This document shows, piece by piece, positions 24,164 to 33,310 of a stretch of 64,000 nt of DNA. The notes below the pieces were generated by a model. It had not been told where the DNA came from and did no database searches. It saw nothing but the letters and a program-made list of their open reading frames with translations. Every line of letters begins with the position of its first letter. Position 1 is the first letter of the stretch. The position numbers were made by a program, and so were the translations under genes. The DNA is taken from NCBI RefSeq assembly GCF_947503415.1, contig NZ_CANNDS010000001.1, forward strand, positions 1,894,501 through 1,958,500, read 5' to 3'. Source of the stretch: an uncultured Tateyamaria sp. (GTDB lineage: Bacteria > Pseudomonadota > Alphaproteobacteria > Rhodobacterales > Rhodobacteraceae).

Positions 24164-25057
24164 ATGAATGAAGAGTTAATCCTGAACCTGCTGAGCGAGA
24201 ACCTGATCCTCATCCTCGGGGCGGCGTTCCTGCTGGTCTGCCTGTTTCTGGGCGTCCGCATCGTGCCGCAATCCGAAAAATACGTGGTGGAACGCTTTGG
24301 CCGTCTGCATTCGGTGCTGGGGCCGGGCATCAACTTCATCGTGCCGTTTCTGGACGTGGTGCGGCACAAGGTGTCGGTGCTTGAACGCCAGCTGCCCAAT
24401 GCAAGTCAGGATGCGATCACGTCGGACAACGTGCTGGTACAGGTCGAAACCAGCATCTTCTACCGCGTGACCGAGCCCGAGCGCACCGTGTACCGGATCC
24501 GCGACGTGGACGGGGCCGTGCAGACAACCGTGGCCGGGATCGTGCGTGCCGAGATCGGCAAGATGGAACTGGACGAGGTGCAGTCGAACCGGTCGCAACT
24601 GATCACCCAGATCAAGCATCTGGTCGAGGAAGCGGTGAACGATTGGGGGATCGAGGTCACGCGCGCCGAAATTCTGGACGTCAACCTGGACAAGGCGACC
24701 CGCGAGGCGATGCTGCAACAGCTGAATGCCGAACGCGCACGCCGTGCCGCGGTGACAGAAGCCGAAGGGCACAAGCGGGCCACGGAACTGAATGCGGATG
24801 CGGAGCTTTATGCCGCCGAACAGGGTGCAAAGGCCCGCCGTGTGGAGGCCGAAGCCGAAGCCTATGCCACGCAGGTGGTGGCAGAGGCCATTGCCACGCA
24901 CGGGATCGAGGCGGCCCAATATCAGGTGGCTTTGAAACAGGTGGATGCGGTGTCTACACTTGCATCAGGCGCGGGCCAGCAGACGGTTCTTCTGCCCGCC
25001 AGCGCAATGGACGCCTTTGGCGAAGCCTTTGGCATGTTGGCCGGGAGGAAGAAATGA
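24164..25057 (+). CDS. qmcA: SPFH/Band 7 membrane protein (QmcA-like stomatin)
   Basis: A 297-residue SPFH protein with an N-terminal membrane segment (residues 4-28), then the Band 7 domain (RIVPQSEKYVVERFGRLHSVLGPG ... about residues 35-190). A coiled-coil rich in Ala/Glu (AERARRAAVTEAEGHKRATEL) spans 190-260, and a hydrophobic tail follows. Stomatin-like proteins form membrane microdomain scaffolds and support membrane protease quality control with NfeD partners. The NfeD gene starts inside its stop (ATGA), as is usual. Confidence 0.93.
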   Translation: MNEELILNLLSENLILILGAAFLLVCLFLGVRIVPQSEKYVVERFGRLHSVLGPGINFIVPFLDVVRHKVSVLERQLPNASQDAITSDNVLVQVETSIFYRVTEPERTVYRIRDVDGAVQTTVAGIVRAEIGKMELDEVQSNRSQLITQIKHLVEEAVNDWGIEVTRAEILDVNLDKATREAMLQQLNAERARRAAVTEAEGHKRATELNADAELYAAEQGAKARRVEAEAEAYATQVVAEAIATHGIEAAQYQVALKQVDAVSTLASGAGQQTVLLPASAMDAFGEAFGMLAGRKK

Positions 25058-25341
25058 TGACAGCACTGTGGAGCATCTGGTGGGTCTGGATCGTCGCGGC
25101 CCTGATCCTTGCCTTTGTCGAGGTGTTTGTGCCCGCCTTTGTGTTTCTTGGCATGGCCGTTGGCGCGGTTGTAGTTGGCGTGGCGCTTGGATTTGGCGCA
25201 TTGGGCTGGGTTGGCGCGGGCCTGCCCACCTTGCTGATGCTGTTCGCCGTGGCGAGCCTGATCGCCGCCATTGCCCTGCGCCGCGCGATTGGTGTGCGGC
25301 AGGGCCAGGTCAAGCTATGGGACCGTGATATCAACGACTGA
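25054..25341 (+). CDS. NfeD family membrane protein
   Basis: A 95-residue protein with three or so membrane helices (residues 8-75) and a short soluble tail ending in LWDRDIND. It matches the truncated NfeD1b type that partners stomatins; the tail is shorter than full OB-fold NfeD proteins. GGGAGGAAG precedes ATG 25054, which overlaps the qmcA stop. The pair should act together in membrane domain organisation. Confidence 0.82.
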   Translation: MMTALWSIWWVWIVAALILAFVEVFVPAFVFLGMAVGAVVVGVALGFGALGWVGAGLPTLLMLFAVASLIAAIALRRAIGVRQGQVKLWDRDIND

Positions 25342-25350
25342 CCGCGCGCG

Positions 25351-25369
25351 GGCGGAGGACACCTCCGCC
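25351..25369. repeat. Family A palindrome after the NfeD gene
   Basis: GGCGGAGG-ACA-CCTCCGCC followed by TTACGGG and TTTTTTT, so this copy also looks like a terminator for the qmcA operon. Confidence 0.7.
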
Positions 25370-25394
25370 TTACGGGTTTTTTTGCGGTGCTTGG

Positions 25395-25412
25395 GGCGGA
25401 GTGAACTCCGCC
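25395..25412. repeat. Family A palindrome touching the OsmC stop
   Basis: GGCGGAGT-GA-ACTCCGCC, followed directly by TTACGCGCC. The first TTA of that tail is the complement of the osmC stop codon, so the repeat begins at the gene end. Confidence 0.7.
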
Positions 25413-26003
25413 TTACGCGCCATTGCCGGAATGGCTGAGCGCCTCCTCCCCGTTGTGCACCAGCCGTGTGGTCCACGGGATCGGGTTGCGCAGCGCGAAA
25501 TGCGCCATGCACGCGCCTTCGGCTTCGGCCAGCAGCGCTTCGATCCTGTCGCGCGGTTCGGGGCTTTCGATCAGCACATGGGTTTCGACCAGTTCGGTCT
25601 TGCCGTTTGTCATGTGCCCCAGCTCGCGCATGTGCCCGAGATTGGTGGCAAACCGCACCCGTTGTTCCAGTTTCAGTGACGTGATCTCGATCTTGCGGGC
25701 GGAGTAGATGTCCGTCAGATGCGTCATCAGGCAGAACCCGATGCCTGCGCAGAAATAGGCCAGCGGCGGCGGGGCCTGATCCTCGCCCACGGGCGGTTGT
25801 TCATCACAATAAAGCGTCAGCGGCGAGAAGCCGGGGATGTTGACGGACACCGAGCCTGTCTTGTGCTGCATGGTGCCGGCTTCGGCCACGAGGTTCACCT
25901 CGAATTGCAGCGGATCCGGCGCCTTGGCCCGTTCGAACGGATCGGGCGTAAAGGCCGTCGGAGTGGGCGCACCTGTTGCCCGTGTGCCAACCCGGTAGGT
26001 CAC
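25413..26003 (-). CDS. OsmC family protein
   Basis: A 196-residue protein of the OsmC/Ohr fold. The two family cysteine regions are PPLAYFCAGIGFCLMTH (near residue 90) and AEGACMAHFALRNP (near residue 170). OsmC proteins reduce organic hydroperoxides through a Cys pair. It starts with GTG overlapping the stop of the DUF1244 gene (GTGA), so the two are coupled. A long N-terminal extension precedes the domain. Exact substrate unknown. Confidence 0.72.
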   Translation of the reverse strand: MTYRVGTRATGAPTPTAFTPDPFERAKAPDPLQFEVNLVAEAGTMQHKTGSVSVNIPGFSPLTLYCDEQPPVGEDQAPPPLAYFCAGIGFCLMTHLTDIYSARKIEITSLKLEQRVRFATNLGHMRELGHMTNGKTELVETHVLIESPEPRDRIEALLAEAEGACMAHFALRNPIPWTTRLVHNGEEALSHSGNGA

Positions 26004-26314
26004 GATTTGTCCCCGACATTTTCTGCAAAGGCGGTTTTGAACGCATCCTGTTGGGCGTCATTTGCCTCTGTCTGATAGTTGGCTTTCCAGTCCGCCATGG
26101 TCATGCCGTAGAACGTCTCGCGTGCGTCATCCTTGGACATCTCGATCCCCTTTTCGGCAGCGGCTTCCTGATACCAGCGGCTCAGGCAGTTCCGGCAGAA
26201 GCCCGCAAGGTTCATCATGTCGATGTTCTGGACGTCCGTGCGGTCCTGCATCAGGTGCTGGCGCAGGCGGCGGAAGGCGGCGGCTTCAAGCTCGAGGCGG
26301 GTTTGGTCATCCAT
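26000..26314 (-). CDS. DUF1244 family protein
   Basis: A 104-residue protein matching DUF1244: FRRLRQHLMQDRTDVQNIDMMNLAGFCRNCLSRWY (residues 15-50), with the conserved Cys-x2-Cys, then FYGMTMADWK. No function is established for this family. The start ATG 26314 has AGGA upstream; an earlier frame reaches into repeat DNA. It is between the FGase-like gene and the OsmC gene, and overlaps OsmC by 4 bases. Confidence 0.85.
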   Translation of the reverse strand: MDDQTRLELEAAAFRRLRQHLMQDRTDVQNIDMMNLAGFCRNCLSRWYQEAAAEKGIEMSKDDARETFYGMTMADWKANYQTEANDAQQDAFKTAFAENVGDKS

Positions 26315-26342
26315 ATGTGTGGTCCTTTTTTGGCTCTGTCGG

Positions 26343-26388
26343 ACCGGGGCGCTGCCCCGGACCCCGCGGTTTATGTGGCGAAATGAAG
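26343..26388. repeat. Family B intergenic repeat (short copy)
   Basis: CCGGGGCGCTGCCCCGGACCCCG, in 10-mer blocks, followed by a TTTATGTGG and AAATGAAGA tail. It matches the GGGGC-CTGCCCC...CCCC...GAAGA build of the copies at 38163, 42013 and 51741. Confidence 0.6.
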
Positions 26389-26394
26389 ATTGGA

Positions 26395-27132
26395 TCAAAG
26401 ATTGGCGTCTGTTCGCGCGGCTTCAAGGTGTGTGGCGAGAAGGGCGGCCCAGTGCTGTTGTCCGCGCGCGTCCGCGATCAGGTCCTGCCGGATTTCGAGA
26501 ATCACGTTTGGGCGGCCCGGGATATGGGCGTGCTGGCTCATGGCGTCGCCGGGGAAGAACCCGGCGTAGGGCGCATTGTCGCCGACCGGGCTGGTGAGTG
26601 CGCCTTGCAGACCCGCGATGAGGGGGTCCGCGATGCGTCTGTCCCTGGCCGACAGCACGCCGATTTCCCAGGGTCGCGGCGGGCGCTTCTTGAGCTGTGG
26701 GGTGAAGCTGTGCACCGCAAGGAACGCGATGTCCCGGGTCGAGGCCGTGCGCGCAATGGCGTCGTGATATGGGTCATAGAGCATGTCGATGCGCCGCTGC
26801 CGTTCCACCTCGGGCAGGACGCGATTGCCGGGGATGATCGTGCCGTCATAGAGCTGCGGGATCAGTGTGGGATCATCCGCGCCGCGGTTCGGGTCAATCA
26901 CGAGCCGCGAGAAGTTGGCGCTGACCACAGGTGCGTTCAGCAGCGCACCCAGCGCATGCGCCAGACCCAATGCGCCGATGTCGATGGCGATATGGCGCTC
27001 CATCTCGTCCTCGGGCAGACCAAGCGTGCCGCCATTGACGTGCGGCGGAACCGTGTTCGTGGCGTGATCGCAGGTGATCACCCATGCGCCGCTTCGTGCT
27101 GCGCCATCAATGAAAAAGGGGGTATGCGTCAT
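26395..27132 (-). CDS. N-formylglutamate amidohydrolase family protein
   Basis: A 245-residue protein of the FGase fold. VITCDHATNTVPPHVNGGTLG, MERHIAIDIGA, VVSANFSRLVIDPNRG and HSFTPQ are the standard metal and substrate blocks (about residues 20-145). N-formylglutamate amidohydrolase splits formylglutamate in histidine or related catabolism. No hut genes are close, so the substrate may differ. ATG 27132 starts 100 bases before pyk on the other strand. It heads the run to DUF1244 and OsmC, although the family B repeat lies between. Confidence 0.85.
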   Translation of the reverse strand: MTHTPFFIDGAARSGAWVITCDHATNTVPPHVNGGTLGLPEDEMERHIAIDIGALGLAHALGALLNAPVVSANFSRLVIDPNRGADDPTLIPQLYDGTIIPGNRVLPEVERQRRIDMLYDPYHDAIARTASTRDIAFLAVHSFTPQLKKRPPRPWEIGVLSARDRRIADPLIAGLQGALTSPVGDNAPYAGFFPGDAMSQHAHIPGRPNVILEIRQDLIADARGQQHWAALLATHLEAARTDANL

Positions 27133-27232
27133 CTGCCAGTCACCTCTTTGTGTCGCAGGTTTAGGCCAGTTGCCACGCGATGTGAATTGGGCAATAAGGG
27201 CGCTGTTAGCGGTATCAGAAAAGGGCAAGATC

Positions 27233-28678
27233 ATGCGACGCCTGCGCAACGTGAAAATCGTGGCCACCCTTGGCCCGGCCTCGGACACTTATGAAACGAT
27301 CCGGGCGCTGCACGACGCGGGCGCGGATGTGTTCCGCCTGAACATGTCCCATGGCAGCCATGAAGAGATTGCCGAAAAGCACACGATCATTCGCAAGATC
27401 GAAGAGGACACAGGCTCTGCCATCGCGATTCTGGCCGACCTGCAGGGCCCGAAGCTGCGTGTCGGCGTCTTTGCCGGTGACAGCGAGATGCTGGACGAGG
27501 GCGCCAAGTTCCGTCTGGATCTGGACACCAAGGACGGGGACAGCACCCGTGTGAACCTGCCCCACCCCGAGATTTTTGCGGCCCTTGAAGCGGGCAAGAC
27601 GTTGCTTGTCAATGATGGCAAGATCCGTTTGCGGGTCGAGGAGTGCGGCCCTGACTTTGCCAATTGCGTTGTGATTGCGGGTGGCGTGATTTCCAACCGC
27701 AAGGGCGTCAACGTGCCCGATGTGGAACTGCCGCTGGCCGCCCTGTCCGAAAAGGACAAGGCGGACCTGAAATTCGTGGCCGAATTGGGTGTCGACTGGA
27801 TTGCCCTCAGCTTTGTGCAGCGGGCGGCCGATGTCGAGGAGGCCAAGGATTTGATCAAGGGCCGTGCCGCGGTGCTGTCCAAGATCGAAAAGCCCAATGC
27901 GGTTGAAAGGTTTGATCATATCCTTCAGGTCAGCGACGGGATCATGGTTGCCCGCGGCGACCTGGGCGTTGAGCTTCCCGTTCAGAACGTGCCGCCGATC
28001 CAGAAGCGCCTCGTGCGCAAGTGCCGCCACGCGGGCAAGCCCGTGATCGTGGCCACGCAGATGCTCGAAAGCATGATCGAAAGCCCGATGCCCACCCGCG
28101 CCGAGGTTAGCGACGTGGCCACGGCCATCTACGAAGGTGCCGACGCCGTCATGCTGAGCGCCGAAAGTGCGGCGGGCAGCTATCCGATCGAGGCGGTGAC
28201 AACCATGGACCGCGTCGCGGCCGAGGTCGAACAGGACCCGACCTACACCCAGATCATCGAAGCCAGCCGCAGCGCCAGCCGCGCATCGGTGGCCGACGGG
28301 ATCGTGGCCGCCGCCCGTGAGATTGCGGAAACGACGGACATCAAGGCGATCTGCTGCTTCACGCAAAGCGGGACCACGGCGCTGCTTGTGGCGCGTGAAC
28401 GGCCCCGCGTGCCGATCCTTGCGCTGACACCACTGGCGCGCACCGCGCGGCGCATGGCGCTCAGCTGGGGGTGCAATTGCTACATCACGCCCACGATGGA
28501 ACGGTTCAAGGAAGCGGTCGTCGGTGCCGCCCGCGCCGCCCGCGATGGGGGCTTTGCCGGGGCTGAGGATCAGATCGTCGTGACCGCAGGGGTGCCGTTC
28601 AACGTGCCGGGGACGACGAACATCCTCCGCGTGGCGCCATGCGATGAACGTTTGATTTACTCGACCGATCCGGAGTAG
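27233..28678 (+). CDS. pyk: Pyruvate kinase
   Basis: A 481-residue pyruvate kinase. RNVKIVATLGPAS and VFRLNMSHGSHEE form the N-terminus; ILADLQGPKLRVG, ISLSFVQ-like IALSFVQRAADV, the catalytic LSKIEKPNAVERF (Lys) and MVARGDLGVELP with MLESMIESPMPTRAEVSDVA follow. It makes pyruvate and ATP from PEP. Start ATG 27233 suits the family; the longer frame overlaps the divergent FGase gene. An inverted repeat follows the stop and shares the ribosome binding site of the next gene. Confidence 0.97.
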   Translation: MRRLRNVKIVATLGPASDTYETIRALHDAGADVFRLNMSHGSHEEIAEKHTIIRKIEEDTGSAIAILADLQGPKLRVGVFAGDSEMLDEGAKFRLDLDTKDGDSTRVNLPHPEIFAALEAGKTLLVNDGKIRLRVEECGPDFANCVVIAGGVISNRKGVNVPDVELPLAALSEKDKADLKFVAELGVDWIALSFVQRAADVEEAKDLIKGRAAVLSKIEKPNAVERFDHILQVSDGIMVARGDLGVELPVQNVPPIQKRLVRKCRHAGKPVIVATQMLESMIESPMPTRAEVSDVATAIYEGADAVMLSAESAAGSYPIEAVTTMDRVAAEVEQDPTYTQIIEASRSASRASVADGIVAAAREIAETTDIKAICCFTQSGTTALLVARERPRVPILALTPLARTARRMALSWGCNCYITPTMERFKEAVVGAARAARDGGFAGAEDQIVVTAGVPFNVPGTTNILRVAPCDERLIYSTDPE

Positions 28679-28706
28679 CGTGACCTGACTAAACGTTAAG
28701 GTCACG
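28679..28706 (+). promoter_or_regulatory. Hairpin that covers the ribosome binding site of the next gene
   Basis: CGTGACCT (28679-28686) pairs with AGGTCACG (28699-28706). The right arm contains the AAGG ribosome binding site of the 73-aa gene starting at 28709, so pairing would block initiation. Confidence 0.55.
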
Positions 28707-28708
28707 TT

Positions 28709-28930
28709 ATGAGCCCAGATTTTTACTTGGTTCTCGGCATTCTGATCGCCGGATTTTCAATCCCATCCATTTTGTCGGCGGTATCTGATCGGCGTGCGCC
28801 CCGGGCGTCGGCGATCACGATCCTCATCGCGGGGGGGCTGATCCTGCTGGCGATCCAAAGTCAGCCGGGCGGGTACAGCCTCGAGGAAATTCCCGAGGTT
28901 TTTGTCCGGGTGATTGCCAGCTTCACCTGA
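28709..28930 (+). CDS. Small membrane protein of unknown function
   Basis: A 73-residue protein with two hydrophobic segments (about residues 5-22 and 35-50) separated by [10 protein letters not shown], and a tail [18 protein letters not shown]. No recognised domain; it looks like the small two-helix proteins found downstream of pyk in Rhodobacterales (impression only). ATG 28709 follows pyk by 30 bases and its ribosome binding site is inside a hairpin. Confidence 0.65.
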   Translation: MSPDFYLVLGILIAGFSIPSILSAVSDRRAPRASAITILIAGGLILLAIQSQPGGYSLEEIPEVFVRVIASFT

Positions 28931-28966
28931 TGCGCGCCCTTGTGCGTGGCCCGGCCTGATAGGCCC

Positions 28967-28995
28967 TTGCCACCGCTGCATTCTCGTCCTATACG
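28967..28995 (+). promoter_or_regulatory. Promoter of rpmI-rplT
   Basis: TTGCCA, a 17-base spacer, then TATACG; the -10 ends 77 bases before the rpmI start. A good housekeeping sigma match, in a position fitting the operon. Confidence 0.6.
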
Positions 28996-29072
28996 CCCAT
29001 TTCGTTCCGCGCGTCCGGCCCAAGTGGCATGCCGAGTCGCGTACCGACCGAACTCAAATGATGGAGACGGAA

Positions 29073-29273
29073 ATGCCCAAGATGAAGACGAAATCGAGCG
29101 CCAAGAAGCGCTTCAAGGTGACCGCCACCGGTAAGGTGATGGGTGGTCAGGCCGGCAAACGCCACGGCATGATCAAGCGCACCCGCAAATTCATTCGTGA
29201 CGCCCGTGGCACCACGACCCTGTCTGCCCCCGACGCGAAAATCGTCAAGGGCTTCATGCCCTACGACCGCTAA
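29073..29273 (+). CDS. rpmI: 50S ribosomal protein L35
   Basis: A 66-residue basic protein, starting [17 protein letters not shown] and containing [16 protein letters not shown], both family signatures. It binds 23S rRNA in the large subunit. GGAGACGG precedes ATG 29073. It forms the usual rpmI-rplT pair; infC is not upstream in this genome, as in other Rhodobacterales. Confidence 0.98.
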   Translation: MPKMKTKSSAKKRFKVTATGKVMGGQAGKRHGMIKRTRKFIRDARGTTTLSAPDAKIVKGFMPYDR

Positions 29274-29290
29274 GAAGAAGGAGCAGATAC

Positions 29291-29656
29291 ATGTCCCGCA
29301 CCAAAGGTGGAACCGTCACCCACGCCCGTCACAAGAAGGTCATCAAGGCCGCCAAAGGTTACTATGGCCGCCGCAAGAGCACCTTCAAGGTCGCACGCCA
29401 GGCGGTCGACAAGGCCAACCAATACGCAACGCGTGACCGTCACAATCGCAAGCGCAACTTCCGCGCCCTGTGGATCCAGCGCATCAACGCGGCTGTCCGC
29501 GCCCATGACGAAGCGCTGACATACAGCCGCTTCATCAACGGCCTGAACCTGGCTGGCATCGAAGTGGACCGCAAGGTTCTGGCCGATCTGGCCGTGAACG
29601 AGCCAGAGGCATTTGCTGCCATCGTGGATCAGGCCAAGGCCCAGCTGACCGCGTAA
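29291..29656 (+). CDS. rplT: 50S ribosomal protein L20
   Basis: A 121-residue protein with the L20 N-terminal extension ([20 protein letters not shown]) and the [20 protein letters not shown] core. It is needed for early 50S assembly and often represses its own operon. GAAGGAG precedes ATG 29291, 17 bases after rpmI. Confidence 0.98.
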   Translation: MSRTKGGTVTHARHKKVIKAAKGYYGRRKSTFKVARQAVDKANQYATRDRHNRKRNFRALWIQRINAAVRAHDEALTYSRFINGLNLAGIEVDRKVLADLAVNEPEAFAAIVDQAKAQLTA

Positions 29657-29675
29657 GCGACGCAGACAACACGAC

Positions 29676-29715
29676 AAAAGCGCTCCGTTTCACACCGAAA
29701 CGGGGCGCTTTTTTT
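29676..29715 (+). terminator. Terminator after rplT
   Basis: AAAAGCGCTCCGTTTC pairs with GAAACGGGGCGCTTTT (one G-U), with an ACACC loop and a following T-run. Confidence 0.9.
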
Positions 29716-29885
29716 GTGTCCTGCACACAGGTTCGGACCCCAGACACACCCGCGCGGTGACAGCGCTGCAGGCTTGACAGACATTCGGCCGCGTATTCAA
29801 ATCACCGGACGACGTTTTTGAAATTTGAAAAAGCGCTTTGACCAAGGGGTGTTGTTGCCCGTCACCGCGCACAAAAGGTGTATGG

Positions 29886-31175
29886 ATGCGCGTATTTCTG
29901 GCTGTTTTACTGACCCTTCTGATCACGCCGCTTTGGGCGGACACGCTGGCAGACCTCAAGTCTCGGGACTTTGCACAGCAATCCCGCGCAGCACTTGGCA
30001 CAGGCGACCGTGCCGCCGCCATCATCGCCGCGATCAAAGGGTTGCCCGCCGACCCGCAGGCGCCGGATCTTGCGCGGTTCAGCGACGCCTATGACGCGCT
30101 GGTCCGTGCGGCCGTGTCCCGGTCCGTGCGGCTCGACCTGCCGGTCATGTCGGTGTTCGAATTTGACGGGACAGGCACGCGGCTGGCAAGCGTGGGGCTC
30201 TTTCCATCGACGGACGGGGACCAGTCTCAAAGTGGCCTGACCCTGTGGGACCCGCGCAATGGACAGAAACTGGCAGACCTGCTGCCCATTGATGTCCTGA
30301 CAAGCGGGGCGTGGGGCGTGCAGGCACCCGCATTCTCGCCGGATGGGCGGTTTCTTGTCCAGATGGCGCCCGTCGATGGTGTGGCCGTGGTCTTTGATGC
30401 GGCAACCGGACAAGAGATTGCGCGCCTGCCCGGGCACGCACCCGGCAACATCCCCAATTCGGGCGGCACCGCCTTTTCGCGTGACGGATCGCTGCTGTTG
30501 ACGCTGGGCGCGTCCCCCACTGTGGCGCATCTGTGGGACACCACCACGTGGCAACGCGTTGCCAGCCAGGATTTTGGCGACTTTACCTTGCTCAGCCCGA
30601 TTGACGGCGGGCGCGACGGGACCATGAATTTCACCGCCGCCGATGTGGCAAAGGGCAATCCGCCCCCGGTCGAGCTTTGGGGCATCGGACGCAACGGCGC
30701 GGGCCTTGTCCGCCAGTTCCCGCCCGAACCATCCGGCCTTGGCGCGCATTGGGGCCGCATTGCCACGGACGACATGGACCGGCTCTTTGCCATGCCCAAC
30801 GGCAATTTCGACCTGATCGTGTTTGAACGCGCCACCGGCAACGAAGTGGCCCGGCTGCCCTCCAGCATCATCGGTCAGTCCACGGGTGTCGTTGCCCCGT
30901 CGGGCGAGGGCGTGCTTTTGCTGTCGTCTCTGGACGCCTTACCGCGCCGCCTGAATTTCAACGGCACAGACGCGCCGCTGGACGATATCGACAAGCTGAC
31001 AGCCATTCACGGCGTGTTCTCTCTGGGGGGCGAGATGATGGGCGGCTCACCTGATCTACTGGATTATCGCGGTGCGGATATGCCGCGCGGGCTGGAGCTT
31101 TATCAGGCGGTCATCGACCGGTTCCCCACCGCGCTCAAGGACGAGGTCGCCGCCGAACAGGTGGTGCGGGACTGA
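29886..31175 (+). CDS. Exported WD40-like repeat protein
   Basis: A 429-residue protein with a signal peptide (MRVFLAVLLTLLITPLWA, residues 1-18), so it is periplasmic or secreted. Several blade-like segments recur: FSPDGRFLVQMAPVDG then VVFDAATGQEIARLPGH, AFSRDGSLLLTL with LWDTTTWQRVASQD, and FERATGNEVARLP, in the pattern of WD40/beta-propeller repeats. An Ala-rich helical part precedes them (residues 25-65). Function unknown, probably a scaffold. It lies between rplT and pheS. Confidence 0.7.
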   Translation: MRVFLAVLLTLLITPLWADTLADLKSRDFAQQSRAALGTGDRAAAIIAAIKGLPADPQAPDLARFSDAYDALVRAAVSRSVRLDLPVMSVFEFDGTGTRLASVGLFPSTDGDQSQSGLTLWDPRNGQKLADLLPIDVLTSGAWGVQAPAFSPDGRFLVQMAPVDGVAVVFDAATGQEIARLPGHAPGNIPNSGGTAFSRDGSLLLTLGASPTVAHLWDTTTWQRVASQDFGDFTLLSPIDGGRDGTMNFTAADVAKGNPPPVELWGIGRNGAGLVRQFPPEPSGLGAHWGRIATDDMDRLFAMPNGNFDLIVFERATGNEVARLPSSIIGQSTGVVAPSGEGVLLLSSLDALPRRLNFNGTDAPLDDIDKLTAIHGVFSLGGEMMGGSPDLLDYRGADMPRGLELYQAVIDRFPTALKDEVAAEQVVRD

Positions 31176-31273
31176 CGCAGATGCCCACAAGCGCAGGGGC
31201 GGGGCGATCAGGCTGACCTTGCGGGCGCGTATTACTTTTTGACAGCATTTGAAAAATTGGATTGGACCAGAAC

Positions 31274-31762
31274 ATGACAAAGGCTTTGACGATCATTGCA
31301 GTGGCCAGCACCCTTGCAGCCGGTATGGCCCATGCCGAATGGACGCATCGTCCGTCCTCGGCGGCTGACGACAATGGCGGCGCGTCCGTCACCAATGCAC
31401 AAGGCCACCGGTTGGCCATCGGATGCGGAAACTCCGGCACCATCGCCATCTCCCTGACCCCCGACACACGGCCCGCCGATCTGAATTTCCTGACGGATGG
31501 CGCGGTTGTCTTTTTCCGCGTGGACGGGGGTGAGCCTTTGCAGATGCCCGCGACCTGCGTCGCCAGAGGGTGTTTTCAGGATTTCATGCTGGGCGGCAGC
31601 CCCTGGCCAGTCCGCGAAATGACGGCCATCACCTCCGCCCTGCGGGCCGGATCGACCGTGGACGTGATGCTTGGCGGTCAGGTCATGTCCCGGTTCGACC
31701 TGTCGGGCTCCGCAGGGGCATTGAACGCGCTTCAGGCCAGCACCCAGTGCGAGGGCCTCTGA
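31274..31762 (+). CDS. Small exported protein of unknown function
   Basis: A 162-residue protein with a signal peptide (MTKALTIIAVASTLAAGMAHA). The mature part, with cysteines in IGCGNSG, PATCVARGC and STQCEGL, could form disulfides. The C-terminal FDLSGSAGALNALQ resembles a repeated pattern in many secreted alphaproteobacterial proteins with invasion-protein-B-like folds, but this is only a resemblance. ATG 31274 gives the cleaner signal peptide; the frame starts 4 codons earlier. Confidence 0.6.
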   Translation: MTKALTIIAVASTLAAGMAHAEWTHRPSSAADDNGGASVTNAQGHRLAIGCGNSGTIAISLTPDTRPADLNFLTDGAVVFFRVDGGEPLQMPATCVARGCFQDFMLGGSPWPVREMTAITSALRAGSTVDVMLGGQVMSRFDLSGSAGALNALQASTQCEGL

Positions 31763-32047
31763 CCACCGCTCCGTCCCCGCAGCCATGGATCGGCGGCTTC
31801 CGTCGGGCGCAGATGCCCGTCGTGGCGCGGTCCGGATATGTGGGCTTGCATCCCGAACGGGGCGACCCTCCATGTCTGACGCTGCGGTCCATTCCTTAAC
31901 AGCCCGTAAATCGCCCCCTGTAACCCATTGATTTCTGGTGCGCCGGGGCCTGTCCCAGCATGGGACACCCGATCAAGGGCCAGCAACAGTTGCGCTGCCC
32001 TCCCCAGTTTTGTAGATCGCCAGAGAACACCGACCCGAGGACCCCCC

Positions 32048-33121
32048 ATGGACGACCTGCGCGACAAGTATATCGACCTGATCGCTGATGCCGCGGACGA
32101 GGCGGGGTTGGAAGACATCCGCGTCGCCGCCGTCGGCAAGAAAGGCGAAGTGGCCCTCAAGATGCGCGAGCTGGGCAAGATGACGCCCGAGGAACGTCAG
32201 GTGGCGGGCCCCGCCCTGAACGCCCTCAAGGACGAGATCAACAGCGCCCTCACCGCCAAGAAAGCAGCCCTCGCGGATGCAGCCCTCGATGCGCGGCTGC
32301 GGTCGGAATGGCTGGATGTCACCCTGCCCACACGACCCCAGCGGCGCGGCACCATCCATCCCATCAGCCAGGTCACCGAAGAGGTCACGGCCATTTTTGC
32401 CGAGATGGGGTTCTCCGTCGCCGAAGGCCCGCGGATCGACACCGACTGGTACAACTTTGATGCCCTGAACATCCCCGGCCACCACCCCGCACGGGCCGAG
32501 ATGGACACGTTCTACATGCACCGCGCCGACGGCGACAATCGCCCGCCCCACGTGCTGCGCACCCACACCTCGCCCGTGCAGATCCGGTCGATGGAGGCCA
32601 CAGGCGCGCCCACCCGCATCATTTGCCCCGGCGGCGTCTACCGCGCCGATTACGATCAGACCCACACGCCCATGTTCCACCAGGTCGAGGGTCTCGCCAT
32701 CGACCGCGACATCTCGATGGCGAACCTGAAATGGGTGCTCGAAGAATTCGTGAAATCATACTTCGAAGTGGACGGCGTCGACCTGCGCTTCCGTGCCTCG
32801 CATTTCCCATTCACGGAACCCTCGGCCGAGGTTGATATCCGGTGCAGCTGGGAAGGCGGCACGCTCAAAGTGGGCGAGGGCGACGACTGGCTCGAAATCC
32901 TCGGCTCCGGCATGGTGCACCCCAAAGTGCTCGAAGCGGGCGGGATCGACCCGGCGGAATGGCAGGGGTTTGCCTTCGGTATGGGGATCGACCGCATTGC
33001 GATGCTGAAATACGGCGTGCCAGATCTGCGTGCCTTCTTTGACAGTGACCTGCGCTGGCTGCGTCACTACGGTTTTGCGGCGCTCGACGTCCCCACGCTG
33101 CACGGCGGCCTCAGCCGCTAG
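32048..33121 (+). CDS. pheS: Phenylalanine--tRNA ligase subunit alpha
   Basis: A 357-residue class II synthetase subunit. An N-terminal coiled-coil (residues 1-90) is followed by [64 protein letters not shown] and the motif 3 block [17 protein letters not shown]. It forms the alpha2beta2 enzyme with PheT. The frame upstream to 31928 has no family match. ATG 32048 is 5' to MDDLRDKY. Separated from pheT by about 2.6 kb. Confidence 0.97.
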   Translation: MDDLRDKYIDLIADAADEAGLEDIRVAAVGKKGEVALKMRELGKMTPEERQVAGPALNALKDEINSALTAKKAALADAALDARLRSEWLDVTLPTRPQRRGTIHPISQVTEEVTAIFAEMGFSVAEGPRIDTDWYNFDALNIPGHHPARAEMDTFYMHRADGDNRPPHVLRTHTSPVQIRSMEATGAPTRIICPGGVYRADYDQTHTPMFHQVEGLAIDRDISMANLKWVLEEFVKSYFEVDGVDLRFRASHFPFTEPSAEVDIRCSWEGGTLKVGEGDDWLEILGSGMVHPKVLEAGGIDPAEWQGFAFGMGIDRIAMLKYGVPDLRAFFDSDLRWLRHYGFAALDVPTLHGGLSR

Positions 33122-33188
33122 CGGCCCACACGTCAGGCAGCAAGGGCAGTGACGAACCTGCCACGTGGGACGCGCCTCAAATGCAAAT

Positions 33189-33210
33189 CACCCGGAACGA
33201 ATTCCGGGTG
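33189..33210. repeat. Perfect hairpin 3' of pheS
   Basis: CACCCGGAA-CGAA-TTCCGGGTG, a 9-base stem with a CGAA tetraloop and no T-run. It may be the 3' end of the pheS transcript or a weak terminator. Confidence 0.5.
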
Positions 33211-33272
33211 GCATATTCACTATCTGTGTCTGATGACGCCGATCAGTTGAACAAGATCAAGGCAGGGTGAGC

Positions 33273-33292
33273 GGGGCATTCAGAAATGCCCT
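33273..33292. repeat. Variant family A palindrome
   Basis: GGGGCATT-CAG-AAATGCCCT followed by ACGC, the YTAC-like ending of family A, but with GGGCATT arms in place of GGCGGA. Confidence 0.5.
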
Positions 33293-33310
33293 ACGCTCCG
33301 AAGTATTGGA

